Source: Pseudoalteromonas shioyasakiensis
Lineage (GTDB): Bacteria; Pseudomonadota; Gammaproteobacteria; Enterobacterales; Alteromonadaceae
NCBI RefSeq assembly: GCF_022398475.1
Contig: NZ_JAKEVM010000019.1
Location: forward strand, 1-45,538
Direction: 5' to 3'
Length of the DNA: 45,538 nucleotides
Every line of letters begins with the position of its first letter. Position 1 is the first letter of the stretch. The notes under the pieces were generated by a model, which was given only the letters and a program-made list of their open reading frames with translations, did not search any database and was not told where the DNA came from. This document shows, piece by piece, positions 27,135 through 35,453 of this stretch. The translations under genes and the position numbers were made by a program.

Positions 27135-30100
27135 ATGAATGCTATCGATAATGCAGTAAAAAACAGCTTGAGCGGTCGCCTCCCTGTCATTATTTTTATT
27201 ATGTCGGTGCTGCTTGGTTTAATGGCATTAAAGCAAACACCCCGTGAAGAAGAGCCGCAAATTGTGGTTCCGATGCTTGATATATATGTGGCAGCGCCAA
27301 ACGTTGAAGCGCCAGAAGTAGCAAGGCTGGTAACTGAACCATTGGAAAAGTTATTGGCGCAGTTAACGGGCGTCGAGCATATTTACTCGACTACACAAAG
27401 TAATGCTACTGTTGTTACTCTTCGCTTTGAAGTCGGTCACGATCGTGAGCAAGCCATCCTCGACACTTACGCTAAACTCTATAGCTATCAACACACGATG
27501 GCGTCAGTGATCAGCTCATGGCAAATACGTCCGGTTGAAGTGAACGATGTACCCATTGTGATGCTGGGCTTATTTAGTAAAGATCCAAAACTTTACGATG
27601 ATTATCAACTTACCCGCTTTGCTAATGAAATCGCTAACAGTTTACAGCGCATCGAAAATACCAGCGAAGTGAAAGTGATTGCAGGTAGAACTCGTCAATT
27701 AACGATTAACCTTGATGCAAGTGCTCTTGCTGCACATCAAACAACCCTAACCGATGTGTATTATGCGCTTAGCGTATCTAACCAATTAGTGAATGTGGGC
27801 AGTGTTGTTGAGGGTAAGCAGCAAATTGCCTTACAAGTGGGTGATGTTTTACGCTCTCAATCTGCGATTGAACGTCTTGTTGTCAACGTGGTAAACGGTA
27901 AGAGTGTTTATCTAAGCGATGTGGCCCAGGTGAGTGATGGTCCAAGCGAAGCACAAAGTTATCAATGGTTGGCTCATTCAGATAACCAACAACAACTTCC
28001 TTTAGTGACCATTAGTGTCGCTAAGCAAGCAGGTACCAATGCGGTAGCTGTAGCCAACGAAGTGCACAGCATGATGGACAGTTTATCGGCTAATCTACTA
28101 CCAGATGAAGTGGGCTACACCGTACTGCGTGACTATGGCCAAACAGCGAACGAAAAAGTAAATAACCTTACCTCGAGCTTAGTGTTTGCGGTATTTACCG
28201 TGGTTATTTTTGTTGGCGTATTTTTAGGTTGGCGACCAGCGATTGTTGTGGGGCTAGCGGTACCTATTTGCTACGGCATCACCCTGACACTTGATTTTGC
28301 CTTTGGCTATACGATTAACCGAGTCACGCTGTTTGCATTAATACTTTCTTTAGGTCTATTGGTTGATGATCCCATTACTGGGATAGACAACATAAGTCGC
28401 TTTTTAACAAAAAAAGGCGATAAAAAACAACGCATAGTTGATGCCATGAGCGAAATTCGTGTGGCGCTGTTTATGTCTACATTGACCATTATGGTGGCAT
28501 TTATCCCACTTGCATTTATCACCGGCATGATGGGGCCGTATATGGCACCGATGGCATTTAATGTACCGGTTAGTGTGATGGTTTCGACTATAGTGGCATT
28601 TTTTGTCACGCCATGGTTGGCCATGAAATTACTAAAAGCGCCAGTCGATGACAGCATGCAACTAGAAGCTAATCCCCATAGCTTATACGAGCGCATGTTA
28701 TCGCCATTACTTGAGTCTAAAGGCCGCGCCAAACTCGTTTTATGGACCACATTAGCTTTGTTTGTCGCCAGTGCCATGTTACCCGTAATGCGTGCAGTGC
28801 CTCTAAAGCTATTACCTTTTGATAATAAAAACGAGTTGCAAGTTTTAATTGATATGCCAGAAGGCACGAGCCTTGAGCAAACCGCCGCTTTCACTAGACA
28901 AGTACAAACCATCACTTGGCAATTAAATGAAGTAAGTGAGGCGGCAGCCTATGTTGGTCAGCCATCAAGCATGGACTTTAATGGTATGGTGCGTGGTTAC
29001 TATCGACGTGAAGCTGCTAATTTAGCTGAACTCAGAGTATTACTGCTCGATAAAACTGAGCGTGATCATCAACCTCATGGCGTGGTCATGCGCTTGCGTG
29101 CCGCATTAGCGCCACTGGCAACCGATGGCATTGTAATTAAAGTGGTTGAAGTGCCACCGGGTCCGCCGGTTTTAAGTACCTTAGTGGCCGAAGTTTACAG
29201 TGAGCCATTTGTTGATACAGAGACTCACTATCAAGCAGCACTTGCCGTTGCAGCAAGATTAAAGCAAGAGCAGCATGTGGTTGAGGTTGATACCAGTATT
29301 GCTGCCAATGCGCCGTTACAACGTTTTGTTACTGATAAAAGTAAAGCGTCATTGTCGGCGGTGTCTACGCAAGATATTGCCCAGACCTTAGCCATTGCCT
29401 CGCATGGGCAAAATGTTGGGGTGTTATATGTTAGCGGCGAAACAGACTCTGTTGATATTAAACTACAACTGCCATATCAAGACCGTAACCAATTTGCTCA
29501 ATTGCTGGCATTACAAGTTCGTGGCGATAGGGAGCTTGCAAAAACCAGTGACGAATTTGGGCTGCAAAGTGCACCGCGGCCGCTGGTGGCGCTATCTGAG
29601 TTAGGTGAATTTCAGCATCAAGAGGTTGCCAAGCCAATTATGCGTAAAGATCAGCGTAATGTTGTATATGTTATGGCTGAGCTAAATGGTCGTACACCCG
29701 CTGAAATTATTGCTGACGTTAATGCTGACTCAGGCATCAGCGCTGACGAATTTAGCCAAACAGATTGGCAAAGTAGGCACTTTTTCAACAATGGTGGTGG
29801 CCAAGCTTGGCAATTACCTGCTGGCACTGACGTGACCTTTAGTGGTGAAGGTGAATGGCGAATTACCATCGATGTATTCAGAGATATGGGGATTGCCTTT
29901 GCGTTTGCGCTAACAGCAATTTTTATCATCCTACGCATTCAAACAAACTCTGCCAGTTTGTCACTGATCATCATGTCGGCTATTCCATTAACCGTAATAG
30001 GGATCATGCCGGGCTTTTGGCTTTTGAATCAATTTGGAGAGCGCAGCATTGCTGGTGCTCCAGAGCCGGTACTATTCACCGCAACAGCCATGATAGGCAT

Positions 30101-30422
30101 GATTGCACTTGCCGGTATTGTGGTTCGTAACTCACTTATTTTAGTTGAGTTTATTAATCAAGCTCGCGGCCAAGGTATGGCAATTAAACAGGCTTTAATT
30201 GCCGCAGGCACCGTGCGTATGCGCCCTGTGTTACTGACTGCGGGAACCACCTTATTAGGTAACTTGGTGATCACCCTAGATCCGGTATTTAGCGGTCTAG
30301 CTATCGCAATTATTTTTGGTATTGTGGCATCAACATTGTTCTCACTATTTGTTGTGCCGCTGGTTTATTATTTAGTGTTTGCAAAGGATGCAGCCAAAGA
30401 GGAACAAGCTCATGCAGGGTAA
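27135..30422 (+). CDS. RND-type efflux permease
   Basis: This 1095-aa inner-membrane proton-driven pump has the two-fold RND layout: N-terminal helix at about 16-34, large periplasmic loop, helices ~345-510, second helix near 540, second loop, and helices ~920-1085. The proton-relay Asp pair is kept in LGLLVDDPITGIDNISRF, though Pro replaces the usual Ala after DD. The protein resembles the multidrug/HAE group more than the heavy-metal group, but substrate is uncertain. It follows the ArsR regulator by three bases and precedes its own adaptor, the reverse of the common adaptor-first order. No outer-membrane channel gene is present. Confidence 0.9.
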   Translation: MNAIDNAVKNSLSGRLPVIIFIMSVLLGLMALKQTPREEEPQIVVPMLDIYVAAPNVEAPEVARLVTEPLEKLLAQLTGVEHIYSTTQSNATVVTLRFEVGHDREQAILDTYAKLYSYQHTMASVISSWQIRPVEVNDVPIVMLGLFSKDPKLYDDYQLTRFANEIANSLQRIENTSEVKVIAGRTRQLTINLDASALAAHQTTLTDVYYALSVSNQLVNVGSVVEGKQQIALQVGDVLRSQSAIERLVVNVVNGKSVYLSDVAQVSDGPSEAQSYQWLAHSDNQQQLPLVTISVAKQAGTNAVAVANEVHSMMDSLSANLLPDEVGYTVLRDYGQTANEKVNNLTSSLVFAVFTVVIFVGVFLGWRPAIVVGLAVPICYGITLTLDFAFGYTINRVTLFALILSLGLLVDDPITGIDNISRFLTKKGDKKQRIVDAMSEIRVALFMSTLTIMVAFIPLAFITGMMGPYMAPMAFNVPVSVMVSTIVAFFVTPWLAMKLLKAPVDDSMQLEANPHSLYERMLSPLLESKGRAKLVLWTTLALFVASAMLPVMRAVPLKLLPFDNKNELQVLIDMPEGTSLEQTAAFTRQVQTITWQLNEVSEAAAYVGQPSSMDFNGMVRGYYRREAANLAELRVLLLDKTERDHQPHGVVMRLRAALAPLATDGIVIKVVEVPPGPPVLSTLVAEVYSEPFVDTETHYQAALAVAARLKQEQHVVEVDTSIAANAPLQRFVTDKSKASLSAVSTQDIAQTLAIASHGQNVGVLYVSGETDSVDIKLQLPYQDRNQFAQLLALQVRGDRELAKTSDEFGLQSAPRPLVALSELGEFQHQEVAKPIMRKDQRNVVYVMAELNGRTPAEIIADVNADSGISADEFSQTDWQSRHFFNNGGGQAWQLPAGTDVTFSGEGEWRITIDVFRDMGIAFAFALTAIFIILRIQTNSASLSLIIMSAIPLTVIGIMPGFWLLNQFGERSIAGAPEPVLFTATAMIGMIALAGIVVRNSLILVEFINQARGQGMAIKQALIAAGTVRMRPVLLTAGTTLLGNLVITLDPVFSGLAIAIIFGIVASTLFSLFVVPLVYYLVFAKDAAKEEQAHAG

Positions 30423-31464
30423 ATCAAAACTTATTGGTTCAATCATCGCGTTATCTGTGATTATTGTGGCGGTACTTTACATGGCGGGCAGTTTTTCTGA
30501 TAAGCAAGCTGCAGGCATGAAAAACCCATCGGCAAATGATTACACTGGCCAGTTAGTGACAGTGACACTGGCAAATATTGCTCGTGATGAAGTTGTACCG
30601 GGCACCGTGATTGCAAAACAAAATACGCAAATCTCTTCTCGTGTAATGGCACAAGTTGAGCGTTTAAATGTACGCGCTGGCGATACTGTAAAACAAGGTG
30701 ACGTGCTAATTACCTTGCAGCAAGATGACTTTAAAGCTGGGCTTGCTCAAAGCGAAGCACAAATAAATGCAATTAATGCCTCGCTGACTCAAGCGGAGAA
30801 ACAACTAAAGCGTATTAACGACTTATACAAGCAAGGCTTAGTATCTGTTAGCGAATACGACGATGCAAAAGCAAGGTTCGATAACTTAACTGCGAACCTA
30901 GCGATTGCTAAGCAGCAGCAAACACAAGCGCAAGTTGCACTGAGTTTTACGCAAATTAAAGCGCCGATTTCAGGTGTTGTGGTTGAGCGTTTTGCAGAGC
31001 CTGGCGATACCGCAACGCCTGGCACGCCATTACTCGCACTGTATAACCCACAACAATTGCAATTAGCATTTAATGTCAGAGAACAACAAGCAATTAAGTT
31101 GAATGTTGGTCAAACTCTAACGGTTAAACTACCTGCTTTATCTACGTCAATGCCTGCCACAGTGACAGAAATTGTGCCTGTTGCTGATAGTGCTGCGCGT
31201 AGTATGGAAATCCGTTTAGAAACAGATGCGCAAACTGGGTTAATGCCTGGGCTTTATGCGCAATTACTATTACCGCTCGCCACTGAAAAAGGGGTGTTGA
31301 TTGAGTCAAGCTGGGTGCACCAATATGGCCAATTGAGTATGGTCTATTTACTTGAAAATAATCAGATAGTGCGCCGCTTCGTTCGCCTTGGCGAAATGCT
31401 CGATGGCAAGCAGCACATCGTTTCAGGTTTAAACCCAGGTGATGTGCTGGCTGTTGAATATTAA
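30412..31464 (+). CDS. RND periplasmic adaptor (membrane fusion protein)
   Basis: This 350-aa adaptor is anchored by one N-terminal helix (about 5-24). The order is barrel-sandwich half (ISSRVMAQVERLNVRAGDTV), alpha-hairpin (about 105-175, with ITLQQDDFKAGLAQSEAQIN), second lipoyl half (FTQIKAPISGVVVERFAEPG) and beta-barrel plus membrane-proximal domains. GAGGAAC is upstream of ATG 30412, which overlaps the permease stop by 11 bases. It should dock the permease to a TolC-like channel encoded elsewhere. Confidence 0.92.
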   Translation: MQGKSKLIGSIIALSVIIVAVLYMAGSFSDKQAAGMKNPSANDYTGQLVTVTLANIARDEVVPGTVIAKQNTQISSRVMAQVERLNVRAGDTVKQGDVLITLQQDDFKAGLAQSEAQINAINASLTQAEKQLKRINDLYKQGLVSVSEYDDAKARFDNLTANLAIAKQQQTQAQVALSFTQIKAPISGVVVERFAEPGDTATPGTPLLALYNPQQLQLAFNVREQQAIKLNVGQTLTVKLPALSTSMPATVTEIVPVADSAARSMEIRLETDAQTGLMPGLYAQLLLPLATEKGVLIESSWVHQYGQLSMVYLLENNQIVRRFVRLGEMLDGKQHIVSGLNPGDVLAVEY

Positions 31465-31480
31465 TTTTCTAAGTTTTGAT

Positions 31481-32614
31481 TTAGCATGGGACTTTCACGG
31501 AAGCTATCTTTTTGCCTTGGGTGTCATAATAATGTTTTTCACAATACTGATTCTCCCAGCCGCCAGAGCCTCCACCAAAAATTGGTGTACTACCGCCGCC
31601 ACTACCGCCACTACCGTCGCCGATACCGCCGCCACTACCGCCGCCACTACCGCCGCCACTACCGCCGCTATCTATAGGTGTTTTAGGTGAGTGAGATAGG
31701 TGTTGATCTAGTGCCTCTTCAAGGCAAGTAGAAATGCTTTTCACGCCCGGTTTACTTAGTTGAGAGAGCGTATACCCTTCGAATTTAGTAAACAATGGAT
31801 TTAATTCGACATCTAACCCTCTAAATTCTTTTATCCATTTTATATTAAATACCACTTTATAATCTGTGCTTGCAGGGATATCAGAGTTGTTAGATAAATC
31901 AACTGTAGAATTGAATGTGCGCGATACTTTTTTCCAGCTACCTTGATAAGAAAATCCCGCAGCAAATAGTGAAAAACCAAGTGAATCCATTTCATCGGTT
32001 AAGAAAAAAGATTCTGGCTTATTAAAATCGTTGTAAGCTTTTTCATTTAGCTTTGTTTGTAAATCTGAAGCTGTTCTTCCTCCATATGCTGCATTAACTG
32101 CGCTTTTTATGTATGAAGGGCATGTTTCAGAATTAGCTTCGTTGATTGACATAAAGCTATTCATGTTGCCGGATGAGCTTCGTACTGGTTGTTGTTTAAT
32201 TTGCGCTTTAGCTTCTTCTATAAAAGTGGAAAAATTTTTATCTGTTATTTTGACCTTGTTTATAACTGATAAGTCATTACTTGTTGGTGAGGCGTTATGA
32301 ATATATTTTTCCAGATTAAAAGCTGGTAAGCCTTGGTTGTGATAACCAATTAAAAAAACAAAATGGTTATCGCTTTTTGTATCAGCAATTATTACTTTTT
32401 TTTCGTCGGCATAACAAGCTTCATTTCCAAAAGTCATTTCTTGATTGGGGTTAGATGACTCACAACGCATATGTGGTGATTCTTGATTTGCATAGTACTT
32501 TGCTTCGCTATAACTACAGCTTTCACACAAATGCAGAGTAATATCTTTTTCTATAGCACATACAGAAGTGCTTGCCAGTGTAAAAAATAAAGAATAAAAA
32601 TAGATTCGTTTCAT
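31481..32614 (-). CDS. Unrecognised secreted Cys-containing protein with Gly/Ser linker
   Basis: This 377-aa protein has a signal peptide MKRIYFYSLFFTLASTSVCA. The N-terminal ~70 residues are Cys-rich (LCESCSYSEAKYYA, MRCESS, NEACYADEKK), then a mixed middle domain (about 75-315), a Gly/Ser-rich linker (about 316-355) and a short tail with paired Cys (ENQYCEKHYYDTQGKK...VPC). AAGGAG precedes ATG 32614; longer frame residues to 32686 lack a ribosome site. DNA is visibly more AT-rich than its neighbours outside the linker, hinting at recent transfer. I do not recognise the family; a secreted or surface-attached role is the most that can be said. Confidence 0.75.
   Translation of the reverse strand: MKRIYFYSLFFTLASTSVCAIEKDITLHLCESCSYSEAKYYANQESPHMRCESSNPNQEMTFGNEACYADEKKVIIADTKSDNHFVFLIGYHNQGLPAFNLEKYIHNASPTSNDLSVINKVKITDKNFSTFIEEAKAQIKQQPVRSSSGNMNSFMSINEANSETCPSYIKSAVNAAYGGRTASDLQTKLNEKAYNDFNKPESFFLTDEMDSLGFSLFAAGFSYQGSWKKVSRTFNSTVDLSNNSDIPASTDYKVVFNIKWIKEFRGLDVELNPLFTKFEGYTLSQLSKPGVKSISTCLEEALDQHLSHSPKTPIDSGGSGGGSGGGSGGGIGDGSGGSGGGSTPIFGGGSGGWENQYCEKHYYDTQGKKIASVKVPC
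31591..31671 (-). repeat. 12-base tandem repeat coding the Gly/Ser linker
   Basis: Units of taccgccgccac and near variants run head to tail: 12, 9, 12, 12, 12, 12 and 12 bases, three consecutive ones being identical (31624-31659). All unit lengths are multiples of three, so copy-number change would keep the reading frame and alter linker length only. Confidence 0.9.
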
Positions 32615-32710
32615 CGTAGCTCCTTGCTTTGATTTAATACTTGGTTGTATAACGTTGTTAACATTTAGTTCCCAACATTTATACATTATGTTTTTTTAGT
32701 TACATATCAA

Positions 32711-33388
32711 TCAAATAAAGGTCGCAATTTCGTCTAGCGACTTTTTCACTAAGGCATGCTCAGGTATGGTTGCATCTATCCCTGGGTAGCCTGCAATTAG
32801 CAGCATGTAAGGGCGCTCATTATCTTTATCACGGCCACAAATTTCGGTTAAAAAGCTCATTGGTTTTGGTGTATGCGTGAGGGTGGCAAGGCCAGCTCTG
32901 TGTAGTGCTTGAATTAAAAAGCCGGTTGCTAGGCCAACAGATTCATGAACATAGTAATTGGTATTTTTGTCATCGGCAGAAATACCGCCTTTCTTTTGAC
33001 TAAACACGGCAATTAGCCAAGGTGCATGCTCAAGGTAGGGCTTACTGGCATCGGTGCCAAGTGGTTTTAAGGCATCTAACCATTCTTCACCCGCGCGACC
33101 TTCATAAAATGAGCGCTCTAGTTTTTCAGCGGCTTCTCGAATTTGTTTTTTCACATCGCTGCTGTGTATTGCTACAAAGTGCCAAGGTTGATGATTGGCA
33201 CCGCTCGGTGCAGTGCCAGCCGCTCTAATACAGGTTTCGATTATTTCTTTTGGCACTGGGCGGTCGCTAAAGCTACGAATACTGTGGCGACGCTGACTCA
33301 CGGCTAAAAACTCTTCGGCGCGTTTTAGCATCTCGTCATGAGGGTACTCAATAAAGTCATTGAGTGGCTGATTTTTGTGTTCTTGCAT
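32711..33388 (-). CDS. Nitroreductase-fold flavoprotein, iodotyrosine deiodinase-like
   Basis: This 225-aa FMN enzyme is probably a homodimer. FMN-binding segments are [14 protein letters not shown] (33-46), [14 protein letters not shown] (58-71) and [11 protein letters not shown]. The substrate-lid residues that hold the amino-acid part of halotyrosine in iodotyrosine deiodinases appear as E91, Y95 and K116, with the same spacing (Glu-x3-Tyr-x20-Lys) I recall for human and bacterial [15 protein letters not shown] and the C-terminal [20 protein letters not shown] also match that subfamily. It should reductively remove halogen from halotyrosines; marine habitat makes iodo- or bromotyrosine plausible. 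It seems a single-gene unit. Confidence 0.88.
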   Translation of the reverse strand: MQEHKNQPLNDFIEYPHDEMLKRAEEFLAVSQRRHSIRSFSDRPVPKEIIETCIRAAGTAPSGANHQPWHFVAIHSSDVKKQIREAAEKLERSFYEGRAGEEWLDALKPLGTDASKPYLEHAPWLIAVFSQKKGGISADDKNTNYYVHESVGLATGFLIQALHRAGLATLTHTPKPMSFLTEICGRDKDNERPYMLLIAGYPGIDATIPEHALVKKSLDEIATFI

Positions 33389-33417
33389 GGCTTTTCGCTT
33401 CTTGTGTGTTGATGATT

Positions 33418-33792
33418 TTAATTATGAATATGTTGGTTTCGGCGGTACTCTTTTAATTCATTGCTCAACCAATCTTTTGCATTGAGTAACGACCCATTGC
33501 TGAGTCTTACTTTATAGGGCTTACCGCTCCATGAGCTTTTACTCGCCAGATTCTCGATAAACTTTTCGGCAGTTTTTGCATAGCGGGTTGCTTTTCGATA
33601 CTTCATAGCAAGGTGTTCGGAAGCATCTTGGCTTGAGTGCTCTGTACCGTTGCGAATAAATACGGCATCGCTTTTAGCAACAAAATCAATGAGGTGTTTT
33701 ATCTCTTGTTCTGGGGTTGCTGCATCACTGAGTTGGCTGATGCTCAATAACATTAATGTGATTAACCAATATCCTCTCATACATAATCTCAT
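33418..33792 (-). CDS. DUF5329 periplasmic protein (YfeK-like)
   Basis: This 124-aa exported protein has a signal peptide ending near QLSDA (residue 24). It matches the YfeK/DUF5329 pattern: [51 protein letters not shown] and a C-terminal [12 protein letters not shown]. Function is unknown. ATG 33792 overlaps the preceding hydrolase stop as ATGA, which supports that start over ATG 33780. Confidence 0.85.
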   Translation of the reverse strand: MRLCMRGYWLITLMLLSISQLSDAATPEQEIKHLIDFVAKSDAVFIRNGTEHSSQDASEHLAMKYRKATRYAKTAEKFIENLASKSSWSGKPYKVRLSNGSLLNAKDWLSNELKEYRRNQHIHN

Positions 33793-34643
33793 AGCGTTTG
33801 ATGCTCTATCGTCAAGGTTGCAATTATTGGGTTATGATCTGAGCTTGCAAGCTCAGGTACAACGGTAGTTTCTATTTTGACACCACGCACCCATACTTGG
33901 TCAAGTGCTAATCCAAATGCTTTGGTGCGCTTATCATCTAAATAAATAGCTTCGTGCAAACCTAGCTGGGTCAATGTTTGCTGTAATAAGGCTTGGCGTT
34001 CATCACTCCAGGTATTGAGATCACCGGCAAATACAATAGGGCCTTTGTGCGTTCGCATAATAGCGGCGGCATCGTCGAGCTGTTGCTTAAAGTCACTAAC
34101 GCCAATCGTAAAGTTAATGGCATGTAGGTTAATACTGAGTAATAACTGTTGATCAGGCAGCGCATACTCCACAATATTGGTGGCTTTTGGGCTACGTAGC
34201 CAAGGCTCTTTATGGGTGAGTGTACAATGTACAGTAGCTGGCCAGCGGCTGAGTGTCATAACTCCTGATTGCACGCTGCCGCTCTTATACCCTTTAGCAA
34301 AGCGCCAATAGGGTTTGAGCTTTGTAAGCGAAGGTTCTTCGATAGCTTCTTGTAGTAACACAATATCAGCATCGGCATTTAGCTTTTGTAAATCTGTGAG
34401 TAAGCCATCTATTTGTGCTTTGTAGATATTCCAACTCAATAACTTGAACTGATAGGGCAAAATATAATGTTCAGCGTAAGTTTGCATGCGGCTTTGCGCT
34501 AATTGCTGTTGGCAATTAGCAAGGTTCACAGCGGTTTTGGTTATACCTTGTTGCTCATCAGAGCTAGGATCGCTTGAAAAGCTATACCAAGACAGCACAC
34601 TTAAACACACAAGTAATAAAAATATACGCAGATATGCCGTCAT
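33789..34643 (-). CDS. Endonuclease/exonuclease/phosphatase (EEP) family protein, membrane-anchored
   Basis: This 284-aa metal-dependent phosphoesterase fold is preceded by one N-terminal hydrophobic helix (about 4-22), so the catalytic domain faces the periplasm. Active-site segments are all present: LSWNIYK (N72), LLQEA (E99), INLHAIN (H174), AGDLNTW (D208, N210), LDQVW (D248) and SSDHNPI (D269, H270). The substrate could be nucleic acid, a phospholipid or an inositol-type phosphate; E. coli YafD is a similar anchored case. It forms a two-gene operon with the YfeK-like gene. Confidence 0.88.
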   Translation of the reverse strand: MTAYLRIFLLLVCLSVLSWYSFSSDPSSDEQQGITKTAVNLANCQQQLAQSRMQTYAEHYILPYQFKLLSWNIYKAQIDGLLTDLQKLNADADIVLLQEAIEEPSLTKLKPYWRFAKGYKSGSVQSGVMTLSRWPATVHCTLTHKEPWLRSPKATNIVEYALPDQQLLLSINLHAINFTIGVSDFKQQLDDAAAIMRTHKGPIVFAGDLNTWSDERQALLQQTLTQLGLHEAIYLDDKRTKAFGLALDQVWVRGVKIETTVVPELASSDHNPIIATLTIEHQTL

Positions 34644-34818
34644 AATGACCTTTAGTTACTTTCCTTGAGAGTTAGTCGTCGATAGCCTCAGTTTAGTTCA
34701 AAGGCTAAATGTTAGAAACTGTAGTATTTCCTACAATTTTTATACGCTTTCTTACCCAAAATGTGTACTCATGTTCTTATACTTACTGAGCTTAACAACT
34801 CAGACAAAGGAACTACTC

Positions 34819-35133
34819 ATGAAACAAATGGCCTGTATGCTGCTTGCCTTATCGGTGACAGCGTGTTCATCAGTCACCATAGTGCCAGAAAAAACAACCA
34901 ATAAATTAGCCACTAAAGCTGATTACCAAGATAGCCGCCCATTCTTTTTGTGGGGCCTTGTTGGTGAAGAGCGCGTTGATGTAAAGGCTATTTGCCAAGA
35001 TAAAAAAGTTGCCCAAATGCAATCGCAACAAACATTCGCTGATGGCGCATTAGGACTCGTTACACTCGGAATTTATGCTCCTCACACAGTAAAAGTATGG
35101 TGTGAGCAACAAGCACAGGAGCAACAACTATGA
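34819..35133 (+). CDS. Bor-family lipoprotein, copy 1
   Basis: This 104-aa lipoprotein has a lipobox ALSVTAC (Cys14). The mature part matches lambda Bor/Iss: FFLWGLVGEERVDVKAIC, QMQSQQTFADGALGLVTLG, IYAPHTVKVWC. Lambda Bor is a surface lipoprotein linked to serum resistance; in marine bacteria the role is unknown. AAAGGAACTACTC sets ATG 34819. It overlaps the next gene by ATGA. No phage genes are nearby, so this is not prophage remnant evidence by itself. Confidence 0.85.
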   Translation: MKQMACMLLALSVTACSSVTIVPEKTTNKLATKADYQDSRPFFLWGLVGEERVDVKAICQDKKVAQMQSQQTFADGALGLVTLGIYAPHTVKVWCEQQAQEQQL

Positions 35134-35453
35134 AAAGCCTACTAGTAACAACTGTGTTAGTAGCAACCTTAAGTGGTTGCACAAATATCTACTTTGATAA
35201 TGGCAGTGCTGCACAAGCCAATAAAGCGCCTGCAACAGAGCAATGGCATCATAACTTTGCCGCAGCGCTTTACGAAGGTTCAAAGCCTGTCGACTTATCT
35301 GAGGAGTGTCCTGATTCCGAATGGCAAACCGTTCACACTTATAAGTCGTTCACCAATGGCTTAGCTGAAGTTGCAGTAAACCAAGTTGGGCCTATTTTGT
35401 ACCCGAAAACAGTTGAAATAAGCTGCGCTCAAGTACCTTATAAGCCAGACTAG
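35130..35453 (+). CDS. Bor-like lipoprotein, copy 2 (diverged)
   Basis: This 107-aa lipoprotein has a lipobox TLSGC (Cys17). The mature chain follows the Bor outline (HHNFAAALYEGSKPVDLSEEC, TYKSFTNGLAEVAVNQVGPI, LYPKTVEISC) with two Cys at the same relative places as copy 1, so it is best read as an old tandem duplicate. Its ATG overlaps the stop of copy 1. Its stop directly abuts the stop of the convergent MacB-type gene. Confidence 0.75.
   Translation: MKSLLVTTVLVATLSGCTNIYFDNGSAAQANKAPATEQWHHNFAAALYEGSKPVDLSEECPDSEWQTVHTYKSFTNGLAEVAVNQVGPILYPKTVEISCAQVPYKPD

Noticed and set aside
28307..28915. 202-codon open frame on the minus strand inside the RND permease gene
   Set aside because: It lies wholly antisense to conserved RND sequence, has no ribosome site, and its residues have no domain character; it is a by-product of the permease codon pattern.
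26158..31464. Arsenic resistance operon based on the ArsR-family regulator
   Set aside because: The regulator lacks the metal-binding Cys-x-Cys motif and no arsB, arsC or arsA is nearby; the rhodanese neighbour and Cys spacing favour sulfur sensing.
31591..31671. GC-rich tandem repeat considered as a CRISPR or non-coding satellite
   Set aside because: Units are 9 or 12 bases with no spacers and keep one reading frame encoding Gly/Ser, so it is a protein linker.
34819..35453. Bor-like genes taken as sign of a prophage
   Set aside because: No integrase, structural, lysis or attachment-site sequence was seen around them.
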